NCBI RefSeq assembly: GCF_048773025.1
Contig: NC_133547.1
Coordinates: forward strand, 9,310,001-9,374,000
DNA: 64,000 bases
Source of the DNA: Camelus bactrianus
Taxonomy: Eukaryota; Chordata; Mammalia; Artiodactyla; Camelidae
Direction: 5' to 3'
A model generated the notes under the pieces. It saw only the letters and a program-made list of their open reading frames with translations, was not told the DNA's origin and searched no databases. Below are positions 1 to 9,419 of the stretch, in pieces. Made by a program: the position numbers and the translations under genes. How positions within the stretch are numbered: position 1 is the first letter of the stretch; each line of letters begins with the position of its first letter.

Positions 1-309
1 TGATATTTTGTCATGGCAGCCAGAGCTGATTAATACACCACCTTAACCACAGGATCTGACTCAGCATCAGATCCTTGGACCGACTGCCGCCCCATGTGCC
101 TTGATGTGAGACTGAGGAGGCCACAGCACCACCTCTGGGGTATTCCCTCCAAAACAAATAACTCGATCTAATCTGGAAACAGCCCATAAACCTGGAATGT
201 AGGCCATTTTACAAAACACTTCACAGGACACCTTTCCTGTCTTCCACAGATGTCCATGTCCCAAAATGCAAAGACAGACTGAAGAACTAACCCAGGTCAA
301 AGGACACTG

Positions 310-640
310 AAGACGCTGTCTTCATCTATTCAGGCTGTATGGGGAAAATACCATGAACTGGGTGGTGTATAAGCAGCAGAAATGTATTTCTCACAGTTCC
401 AGAGGCTAGAACTCCGAGATCAGAGCGCCAGCACAGTTGGGTTCCGGTGAGAGCCTCTTTCGGCTGCAGATCGTGTCACTGTGTCCTCACCTGGCAGAAG
501 GGACAAGGGCACTCTCTGGGGTCTCTGTTATAAGGGCACTAATCCCAAAGGCCCCACCTCTTAACACCATCGCCTTGAGGGTTAGGATTTCAATATATGA
601 ACTGAGGGGGGACACGAACATTCAGACCACAGCAAGAACT
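310..640 (-). repeat. MaLR-like LTR fossil
   Basis: The text (ctgggtggtgtataagcagc, ttctcacagttccagaggct, cactaatcccaaaggcccca, ggacacgaacattcagacca) reads as the reverse complement of an old ERVL-MaLR type LTR of the MLT1/MST sort. It is a broken, diverged relic shared with many placental mammals. The family call is from memory of the consensus. Confidence 0.5.
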
Positions 641-2084
641 GACAACAAAATGCAGCATGTGATCTTGAACCGGAAAATAAACTTGTGGACAAGAAAAACA
701 ATGGCTATAAAGGAAATCCAGGGACAGCTGGGATCGTTAGAATATGGACTTAATATAAGATAACATCCTTGCATGAATATTACATTTCTCGAGTGTACTA
801 ATGGTGTTGTGATTATATAGGTCCCACATTGTAGAAAAAAGTCCTGGTTCTCGAGAGATACACATTTTGGATGAAGTATCATATCTCCGACTCACTTTCA
901 CATCTCCCTCTATGAACGTCCACACAAAGACAGGGAGACAAAGCACATGCAGCAACAAATGTACGGGTGTTCATGGCATGATTCATGTCTATTTTACACA
1001 GGTTTAACATTTTTCCAAAAAAGTTGAGACATAACGTTAAAAAAATATCCCGTCAAACCGGAAAAAGACAAAATGCTTAAAGATAAATAAAGGGCTAAGA
1101 AATTGCCTCTCAGTGCAACCCAGTGATGAAATACACATTTCAAAGTAAATCATTCTTTTGACCAAAATATCCTGCTAACATGCTACTTCTGGCCACAGTG
1201 CCTGGAGCCAAATCCAGTAATGAGAACTACAGGCACCTGGCTGAGTGAGGGGTCCTGCATGCCAGAGCTGGGCCATCTCCCTGGTTTCCTCGCAGCATCC
1301 TGCGGGGGTGGGGGTGGCAGTGGTGGGAGTTTCATCCCCATTTTACAGATGATGAAACTGAGGCCAAGAGAAGCACTAGATTTTCCCCAATCCATACGGC
1401 TGGTAAGTGGCAGAGCCAGGACTCAAACCCAAGTCTTTCTGACCCTAAAATCCAGATGTGTTGGGGTAGGACAGGATTGCTCTGCTAATCACCCAAATAA
1501 AGCTCAGCGTAAAAATCCCATTGAGGGAGATTGAGGGAGAGGAGGGGGAAGCAGGAGATCTCACAGGAGGGAGCTGGGACCTGGGGTGGAGGGTCAGGGA
1601 AGGCATCCCTGAGGCAAGAACAGGAGGCAACCAGGCTGCAGGCAGGAGGAACAGCACAGGCAAACCCTGGCGGTGGGAAGTGGTGAGTGAGTGGGGCTGG
1701 GTGGGAACAGGCAGCCAGACCATGAAAGGTCTTAGAAGCCTAGGGAGGATCTTGGGGTTCCTCCTGAGGGTACTAGGGAGCCAAGGGAGGGTTCTGAGCA
1801 GGGGAGAGGAGCAGATATGTAATTTCACAGCACCCCTCTGGCTGTCTTGTCAGGGACTATCTAGAGGAGACTCGGAGCTGGTCACTACGGAGGAAACTGG
1901 AGGTCAGGGAGCAGCTGAGGCCGGGATCCAGGGCTAGTGGGATGGTGAGTACACAGCTCAAGTACCACGAACATTTGGGCAAAGACTCAGAAACACATGA
2001 AGCCTCCACATTGGAGAGGCACAAGGAACCAGGCCCCTCAGACATCAATGGGAGAGACAGTCCTGGGTGCAGCCCGGGTGGAAG

Positions 2085-2290
2085 GCAATGTAGCAATAAC
2101 CATCAAATTACCTTTGCCCAGCAATTCCAACTCCACTTCCAGGAATTGCCTGAGTGACACACATGAACTGAGTCGTTCTCTACAGCCCTGCTTGTAATAG
2201 TGGGAGACAGGAAACAACCTAAACGGCCACCAATAGACTTGCACAGTATATTATCACACATTCACACAGCGAGGTGAGAAGATAAAGAGA
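2085..2290 (+). repeat. Old L1 (L1M) fragment
   Basis: The phrases cagcaattccaactccactt, cttgtaatagtgggagacag and gaaacaacctaaacggccac match the 3' ORF2/UTR region of ancient L1 elements. It is diverged and truncated. Confidence 0.6.
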
Positions 2291-2349
2291 ATAAGACAGT
2301 AAGACAGCTTCAGTCACCCTGATGTGAGCTCAGCTCCAAGACATACTCT

Positions 2350-2450
2350 TAAAAAAATTTTGTTGTTAATGGAGTAGCGTACTAGGGACTGAACCCAGGA
2401 CCTCCTGCATGCTGAGCATGCGCTCTACCACTGAACTCTACCCTCCCCTC
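2350..2450 (-). repeat. Vic-1 type SINE
   Basis: Reverse-oriented tRNA-derived SINE: gaacccaggacctc is the B-box end, and gctctaccactgaactctac is the A-box end. The A-rich tail appears as a T-rich stretch at the left. It lies in RELB intron 4. Confidence 0.85.
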
Positions 2451-2736
2451 AGGAACTCTAACCTTAAGGCCGCGCTTCTGAGCAAGGAGGCTACACCGCC
2501 TTTACAGCAATGATAATTTTGCTCAGTCCTGTAAAACTGGAAGAAGGCCTTTCTTTGCATGCCCTTTTTAACTTAAGACCAGGTGAGAGAGCATCATCCG
2601 CTCCAAGAGCAAAAGCGGTGGTAACAATCACCACAAAACAGGAAACACAAAAGATGAATGCGTGCGTGTGAATCTTGGAGTTGGGGAGGGCGCGAGCCCC
2701 ACCGCCCCCGGCCCCGGCCCCTGCCCCGGGCCCCAC

Positions 2737-5700
2737 CTCGATGGCGGGCAGCGTCTTGCTGGCCTCGGTGCTGCTCTCGCCGAGGATGCTGCCGGCCGAG
2801 CGGCCCTCGCACTCGTAGCGGAAGCGCATGCCGCGCTGCTTGGGCTGCTCGGTGATGACCAGGTGCGGCCGCGGCCCGGGGCCCGGGGCCGAGGGCACGA
2901 GCCGGCCCAGGGGGCAGCCCCAGGGCGGCGGCGTGGCCGGGGGCGGGGGCGCCGCGGGGCCCAGGGTGACGGTGCTCAGGGAGGCCGCCCCGCGAGACAC
3001 CAGGCGCGGCAGCCCCTCACCCGGGCCCGGCTGCGCCCCTTCCAGGCCGAAGCCGTTCTCCTTGATGTACTCGTCGATGATCTCTGTGGGGGAAGCGAAA
3101 ACGGGGGGGGTGATGCTGGACGGAAAAAAAAGACTTTTTACCCGCAGACTTGTGCTGCCCTCGCTTTCCCCCGTTCATTTATTTCTTCAAGACATATTTC
3201 TTGTTGGCCGAGGGCAGGGGCTTCAGCTCCGAACACAGAAAAGCCCCTGCCCTCCTTGCAAACAGCACCCGCCCCCCAGCATCCCCCAGTTCTTGAAGCC
3301 GGAGACCTGGGGAGTCGACTTGGTTTCTCCTTCCCCTGCACTCTCACGTCCATTCCCCTCCCAAATAGCTCCTGAATCCCTGCCTCCATCACCCCTCACC
3401 TGGATCAAGGTAGGGTAAAGTGACAGGTACCCCGCCTCCATCTTGCCCCATTTAATAACAACATGAATAATAGCTGCTCTGCCCGAGCCGTTCCTATCTC
3501 AAAAAGCAGCAGCAGCAGCATCCAGATGCTCAAGCTGGAAGGATGCATATCTTTGCCAGTTACTCATGACCCCGATCTGTGAACTTCTTCCGCATCTACC
3601 TCAAATATATATGCACATTCTGCTTCTCCTCACCCCCACTAATTCTACCCAGGTCCACCCTCCATCATTCCCCCTCTGAACCACTGCTCCCATTTCCCAA
3701 CTCGCCTCTTCCAGTCTGTCTCCCAAACACAGCCAGAGGGAGCTGATGTCAGACGCTGTCCCCATCCACTCAGAAGCCTCCTGTGACTCCCATCTCCCTT
3801 ACAGTCAAAGTCAAGGTCTGATCTACTGTGTCTTCCCCAGGCCATCTCTCCTTCTTTCCGTTTATTTCCTTCACAGCCCTCAGCCCAATCTAACATTAGC
3901 TTGTTCTTTATTCCTTTTCCGACTGTCTCCCCCACTAGAATATCAGCTCCCATAGGGCAGGGACTTTGATTCATGGCTGAATCCCCGGTGCCTAGAACAG
4001 TGCCTGGCATGCAGCAGGTGCTCAATATAATTCACTGAAGGAATGAACAATAGTCATAGTAACAGTAACACTAAAGACAGCTGACATATACTGAGTCTTC
4101 ACTAAGTGTTAAGTGCTGCTAAGTACCTTGCGAGCACGTGACTTTGTTAACATAGCCCAACAGTCCCAGAAATTACACTGCGACCTCCTCCCCAACAAGG
4201 AAGGCCAAGATCCCCGTGTGAGCACTTGGATTCCTCACCCTCCCCACAAAACGGCCCTGTGATACTCACCCAATTCATCTGTGGAAGAAAGAGAAAGAAA
4301 AAGATGAGCTCCAGAAAGTGGTCAAGACTTTCATCTTTTAAGACAGATTCCCCAATCCCATCCCCTCCTGGAACCCTTCCCCCTTCCCCCTTCCTCCATC
4401 CTGGGAAATCCAGGGCTCCGACTCCTAGGGTGTCAAACTCCAACCCCCATCTCCCTCTCCTGGTCTCCCCTCCCTTCAGCTCCCAATATTGGGGTCCCAG
4501 GCTCAGGCTACCCCCAAAGGCCTTCCTAAAAACATTTAGACTGGGGATTATGAAGCACTGTGGGGAATCTAAGGAAAAGCCAATGGTCTTATCACCAGGG
4601 AGAAAAATGGATTCCCAGGATTCTAAACAAAATGTGGGGGTGTACCACTCCCTAAAGCCCATTCTAGACCCGGGAGGTCACTGGCTGGTGTCTGAAGATC
4701 CAAGGAGGCTGGTCCTCCACCTCCAAACAACCGTGTGCTCTGCATCCTGTGTCTGTCCCCCAGCACTGCCCACCCGGTATCCAAGATTCGTCCCTACTTC
4801 CTGAGTAGGGAGTAACCACAATGCTGGGGAAGCCCCTTATCACCTCAGGAAAGCTCAGTCCTGGAAGGGGCTGCGGAGGAACTGAAACCAACCTCCTGTC
4901 ATTCCACAGACAAAGCATGGGTGAGCCCAGAGCAAGCAAGTAAGCCTTTGGGTCACACAGCAAGGGAGGGCAGGCCAGGGCCAGATGTCCCACCCAGGCT
5001 TGCCTGTGCTGGTCACTGGCCGTGGAGTGATCGCCAACCTGCCCTGCTGCCAGGCCTGTCCTCCTCCTCTGCTCTCAGGGAGTGGCTCCTGGCAGCCAGA
5101 CCTTTGCTCCTTGAAAAGCACTTTTCCTGCACCCCTTATCTCATGCAATCTGTGAAGTCAGAGGAGGTGGGGGAGGACATCCCCATTTGGCAGATGGGGA
5201 CACTGAAGCTAGGAGAGAGGAAGGGATATGCTGTAGATCTCCGGCAGGGCCAACTTCAAGTCACTTCAACTTGGAAAAACCTTCTCAGGCATCCATGCTG
5301 GATGACCTGTGGACCTAAAGATGAGTTCGACCTTGTCTGAACCCTCAAGGGGCTCCCAGGCTGTTGGGGGAAACTGAGGCAGGCGTGGCTGAAGCTTTGC
5401 ACTGCCCCAGTTCAAATCCCGGTTCTGTTCCTTGCTAACTGTGTGGCCTTCAGCGCATTACTTAACCTCTTTTTGTGCCTTGGTTTCTTCATCTATAAAA
5501 TGGACACAATAATAATGTCTGCCTCGTTGGGCTGTCGTGAAAATTAAATGAGCTAACATAAGAACCGCCATGATAGTGGGCAATAAATAAACGCTGGCTA
5601 CTACTGGGTAAGGAGTTGAGAGACATTATTTTATGGACTTGGGGAAACTGCTTCCCCTCTCTAGGCCTCAGTTTATCTGTCTATAAAACGGGGAGGTTGG

Positions 5701-8700
5701 AAGACATGGTTTCACAGTGTGGAGTGTGGAGTCACACAGATGTTGGTTTGAATCTCAGGTGTCACTCCCTGTCTGTGAGGCCTTGGGCAAGTCGCCTAAC
5801 CTCTCTGAGCCTCCTTTTGTAGAAAATGAGGTCTAATATATCTTAGGAATTAACATAAAGATTTAGGATCACTCTGGGAAATTGCTTAGCACAGGGTCTG
5901 ACCACTTCAGGCCCTTCATTAAGCTTAGCTAACATTATTATTATCTAAAATCCTCTTTCAACCAGGAAGTGTTAGGGACTTCTCTTTATTCAAGGCTCAG
6001 CTTAAATAACAACCTGCCCTCCCCAACCTTTCACACAGACCTGCCATCATTCAAGGGCAGTCAGGATGGGCCACCCTGGAGCAGCTATATCTTTCCTGTC
6101 TCAGGGCCTTTGTATAGACTGGTCTCTGCTGAATACTCTTCCTTCAGTTCTTTGCATAGCTTCCTCCTCCTCTTTCAGGGCCCTGCTCAAATGTCACCTC
6201 CTAGATAGGTCTTCCCTGACTACTTTATCCAAGATAACCCCCAGAACCCCTACTCTAGTCACTCGCAGTTAGGTGCCTTAGTTTTATCATTTTCATTGCA
6301 CTGATTAGGATTTTTAAATTTTTTAATTTATTTTTTGAGTTTATTTTTTTAATGGCGTTACTGGGGATTGAACCCAGGACCCCATGCATGCTAAGCACAC
6401 ACTCTTCCCCTGAGCTATACCCCAACTCGGATTAGGATTTGACATGACCTTACATTACAGTGATTCACATCTGTCTCCTGTAGACTATGAGCACCAGAGA
6501 GTAAGAAACATGTTTGCCCCATCCCCACTGTATACCCAGGGCCCCGTATGTGTCTGGCCTATCAGAACGAGGGAAATTTTCCCTCCCATACTATCTCAGT
6601 AGTTTTCCTATCCCCACCATGTTGTTAGATGTTACTGACCCCAAGATTTGTTCATCATATTTTATAATCTTACATTTTATTCATTGTGTACATATCTGCC
6701 TCCACATCTAGGTACGGAGCTCCATGAGCGCAGAGCCAGGGCTATCTCAGTCACCGCTGAGTCCTCAGCACTGCCCAGCACAGAGCCAGGTACGGAATAG
6801 GCACTCTTGAATATTTCTTGAATGGATAACATCAGAAATTACTCTCAATTGAAACCAAAGATCTAGGTCTCGGGTCAGAAAAGTCTCAGCCTTGTTCCTG
6901 CCCAGAACCAGTGATCGGCAGTGTCTGTTCCCAAAGCCATCTCCCACCTTTCACTATCTCCCAAACATGTAGACTTGTTAGAGAACCCACAGAGCCTCCT
7001 CCACAGCCAAGCCAGTACTTCCGGGGTCCATCCCAAGAGTCTACTTCCAGAGACAGGTTCAAAGCCAGCCCACTGGGGCCACTGGGTTTTCATGGCAACA
7101 AGACTCAATTCCTCCCTCCAAATCCCAGCAAATTTATGAGAGAGGATGTCAGCCTTGGGGCATGATTCTGCATTTCCTTGGGCAACACTGAATTTTGGAT
7201 GGCACAGCAGGAGGGGCCTTAAAGACTCAACATCTCTTGGGAACTTGCAAGAAATGCAAACTCTCAAAGCCCATCCCAAACCTATTAAATCAGAAATTTG
7301 GGGGATGAGGCCCAAAAATCTGTTTTAACAGCTCTCAGGGTGACCTTGATAAACACAAAGGTTTGAGAACCACTCTTATAGAATAATAATAGTAATTATT
7401 ATTATACCACTAACAGTTAACACTTACTGAGCCTTTACTGGGTGCCAGACACTGCTTTAAAAGTTTAACTGTATCAGCTCATTGAATCCTCTCAGTCTCC
7501 CTACAAGGGAGGTATTGATATTACACCCATCTTACAGATGAGGAAAACTGAGTCCCAGAGAGTGGAAGTGACTAGCAAACATTCACACAGTGAGGGGGTG
7601 GTGGCACCAGTATGTAATTATTACCCTCTGCACTACCATGGTGAATCTGTAAAGAGGACTGCTCTTAGAGAGTGAACAGGTGGTTAGCTTTCCTTGCTCA
7701 GCTCATTATCACCTAGGAGGTAGGGACATCTGGGGACCCCATCTCAACAGTCAGGGAGTGACACAGGCTGTCAGAGGAAAGCTGAGGTGGACCTCCACAA
7801 ACCCCCCACACAAAGACGTGCACAATGCCACCTCCACAGGATTCCCCTGTGCCCTGTCCTGAGCGTGCAGATGGGCAGGAACTGTGGAGGGCTGCTCACC
7901 TGTGGTCCTGGAAACGGCGAGCGAGAGCGAGGAGAGGTCAGCGGACCCTGCAGGGAGGGAGGCATGCCTCAGGAGGTGACGGAGATATGGCGAGAGGCCC
8001 AGGGAATCTCCCAAGCCCCACCTTGTTCCTCTCCTGGCCCCGCCCCTCTGGATCAGGCCCCTCACCCTTATCGCCCGCACGGTCCAGCCTTAGTTCCTTT
8101 CTTAACAGGTTCCCTAGTTTTTGTCATTCACCTCGCTCTCCATCACACGCAGGCCCTGCTCCTTCTCTACCTTAAGAAGGTTGAGGAGGCCCTGGAGGAG
8201 CTCTTCTCAACCTCAGTTAGGAAACCCCCCACTCCTTTCCTTATTTCAGGGTCAGACCCTACCCCTTCACTTTTCCAGTGTCAAGCAGGTCCCCTTCTCC
8301 CTCTCAGACCCTGCCACTTCTCTCTTGAGGCAAGTCCCACCCCCTCTTTCTTCTCAGAGTCAGGCCCCGCCCTCCTTTTTTTCGGAACAGGCCCTCCCTC
8401 CTCTCTCTGCCAGAGTCAGGCCCCGCCCCTTCTCCCTCTCCGAGTGCGGCCGCGCCCCTTCTCTCCCTTAGACACCGCCTCTTTACTGAGTAGGAAGGAC
8501 CTTGCTTCCTTCTTTGAATTAGGCCACGCCCCTTCTTGCTCTCACGATCAGGCCCCGCCCCTTTCTGTGAGTCAAGCCCCTCCTTTTTCTCACTCTCTAA
8601 GTTTGGCCACGCCTCATCCCTCAGGAGCATCTCCCCGCTCCTCCTTCTCCAAGTCAGGCCCCGCCCCTCTCCTCTCCGCGACGGGCCCCGCCCCCTTCTT

Positions 8701-9000
8701 TGCCTCAGGGTCAGGCCCCGCCCCCTTCTCACTCTATAGTGGGACACCTCTCTCTTACCGTGGGCCGGACTCGGTCACCATCCCCTGCCTCCTTCCTTCC
8801 TTTTAATATAGTGTCCCCAGAACCCTTACACACTCCCCTCAAACCCCTAGACTCCTGTAGGAACCCTCAGACTACACCGGGACCCTCAACTCTCGCATCT
8901 CCAGTCCCTCCCCAGATTCCTCTCCTGAACCCCGGCCCCGCTTACCCAAAGCCCCCAGCTCCGGCGCAGCGGACGATCTGGCGACGCGGCGACTCGGCAT
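2737..9000 (-). CDS. RELB: RELB, NF-kB subunit, 5' part (coding exons 1-4)
   Basis: RelB is the Rel-family transcription factor of the non-canonical NF-kB pathway; it pairs with p52 or p50 in the nucleus. Visible coding exons are 8946-9000, 7900-7947, 4270-4278 and 2737-3083, together 153 codons ending in phase 0. All have GT/AG sites and the frame is continuous. The protein starts [16 protein letters not shown], then [30 protein letters not shown] (the N-terminal leucine-zipper-like segment), a Pro/Gly-rich linker, and the beginning of the Rel homology domain at about residues 113-153. This includes the DNA-contact loop [12 protein letters not shown] and ends at KTLPAIE. The human protein has 17 extra N-terminal residues. 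Here that upstream stretch can be read in frame (SVPTGRA precedes the Met) but has no ATG nearby, so the start matches the mouse form. The rest of the Rel domain and the transactivation domain lie beyond the left edge. Confidence 0.96.
3895..4045 (+). repeat. L2 3' end
   Basis: The sequence tagaatatcagctcccatag...gtgcctagaacagtgcctgg...ggtgctcaatataattcactg is the typical 3' end of LINE-2. It lies in RELB intron 3. Confidence 0.7.
4270..4278 (-). other. RELB: RELB 9-nt microexon
   Basis: On the minus strand a long pyrimidine tract ending in ccacag is followed by ATGAATTGG and then the donor gtgagta. With one base carried in from exon 2 (ACA G) and AG at the start of exon 4, these 9 bases complete the residues D-E-L-E of the conserved DELEIIDEY stretch. 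Leaving the exon out would keep the frame and delete three residues. The frame and known protein sequence on both sides fix the placement. Confidence 0.9.
5390..5940 (+). repeat. Two MIR SINEs in tandem
   Basis: Two forward MIR copies lie at about 5390-5610 and 5700-5940. Each shows gttcaaatcc/gtttgaatct, a ctgtgtggcctt or gaggccttgggcaagt core, cctctct...gcctc and a final gctaacattatt-type end. They lie in RELB intron 2. Confidence 0.7.
5965..6530 (+). repeat. L2 split by a SINE insertion
   Basis: L2-type text runs at 5965-6303 (ggccctgctcaaatgtcacctc, cttccctgactac) and resumes at 6441-6530 (gtagactatgagcaccagag). The gap is a Vic-1 SINE flanked by the same 11 bases. Confidence 0.65.
6314..6429 (-). 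repeat. Vic-1 type SINE with 11-bp target duplication
   Basis: This reverse-oriented SINE (ggggattgaacccaggaccc, ctgagctataccc) lies between exact copies of gattaggattt at 6303-6313 and 6430-6440. It interrupts an L2 copy. The exact duplication suggests a fairly recent insertion. Confidence 0.9.
6600..6830 (+). repeat. L2 3' end
   Basis: The text cggagctccatgagcgcaga...cactgcccagcacagagcca...aataggcactcttgaatatt is an L2 3' end in RELB intron 2. Confidence 0.65.
7150..7630. repeat. MER5A-like element followed by reverse MIR
   Basis: At about 7150-7375 the text (agaaatgcaaactctcaaag, ttaaatcagaaatttggggg, ggtttgagaaccactc) matches the hAT-Charlie element MER5A. At about 7380-7630 (acttactgagcctttactgg, cttacagatgaggaaaactg) it matches a reverse-oriented MIR. 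Confidence 0.65.
8036..8725. repeat. Degenerate GC-box repeat array in RELB intron 1
   Basis: The core GGCCCCGCCC occurs seven times: 8036, 8363, 8419, 8551, 8657, 8684 and 8714 (first base). It is usually preceded by gtca and followed by cttctc-type pyrimidine runs. Diverged copies (ggccacgcc, ggccgcgcc) lie between them. Each core matches an Sp1/KLF GC box. The long open frames across this block come from the repeat and are not genes. Confidence 0.7.
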
Positions 9001-9239
9001 GGCCCGACCAGTGGGGACTGACGGCACGGAGGCCAGCTCAGACCAAAACACACACGCGGGTAGGCCGTGTGGCCAGGCGGCACAGTCCAGCGGACAATTG
9101 CGGGTCGGAAGAGCGGCGCAGGGGCTGGGGCCGCAGGCCGGGCTGGACGCGCGGCGCCCGGGGTTGCGGGGGGCGCGGGGCCGGGCCGGGAGGGCGGCGG
9201 GCGGGGGCGGGGCGGCGGAATTCCCCGGCGCTGCCGGCC

Positions 9240-9400
9240 TGCGCGCTCATTGGCCCGTACCCCGCCGTGACGTAACGCAAGGGGAACGGGAAAACCCCCA
9301 CGCATCACGTGGTCGCGGGGGCGGGGCCGGCCGGGAAGAGGAGGCCGGGCGCACGGGAGGGGCCTGGCCGGCGACGCTGCCCATTGCTCTGGCCGAGACA
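9240..9400 (-). promoter_or_regulatory. RELB: RELB promoter, CpG-rich, with kB-like site
   Basis: This CpG-rich stretch lies just upstream of the RELB start codon and has no TATA box. It holds a near-palindromic kB-like site GGGAAAACCCCC (9288-9299), a CRE-like TGACGTAA (9268-9275), an E-box CACGTG (9306-9311), an inverted CCAAT (attgg, 9249-9253) and several GC boxes. NF-kB control of the RELB promoter is established in other mammals. The assignment of single sites here is by motif only, and the exact transcription start was not determined. Confidence 0.7.
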
Positions 9401-9419
9401 ACTGAGTCTCGCTTATGGC

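Larger units (their letters stand above)
1..2736. other. RELB intron 4 (partial)
   Basis: No exon of the remaining Rel homology domain could be found here on the minus strand. The stretch holds a MaLR-like LTR fossil (about 310-640), an old L1 fragment (about 2085-2290), a Vic-1 SINE (about 2350-2450) and otherwise low-complexity or unassigned sequence. Around 1520-1850 there is an old interspersed repeat whose family I could not assign. Confidence 0.75.

Noticed and set aside
2662-3375. 237-codon plus-strand open frame
   Set aside because: Antisense shadow of the GC-rich RELB exon 4.
7787-8806. 339-codon plus-strand open frame in RELB intron 1
   Set aside because: Proline/serine-rich product of the GC-box and pyrimidine repeat array, with no family resemblance. 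It lies over RELB exon 2 and intron 1 on the opposite strand.
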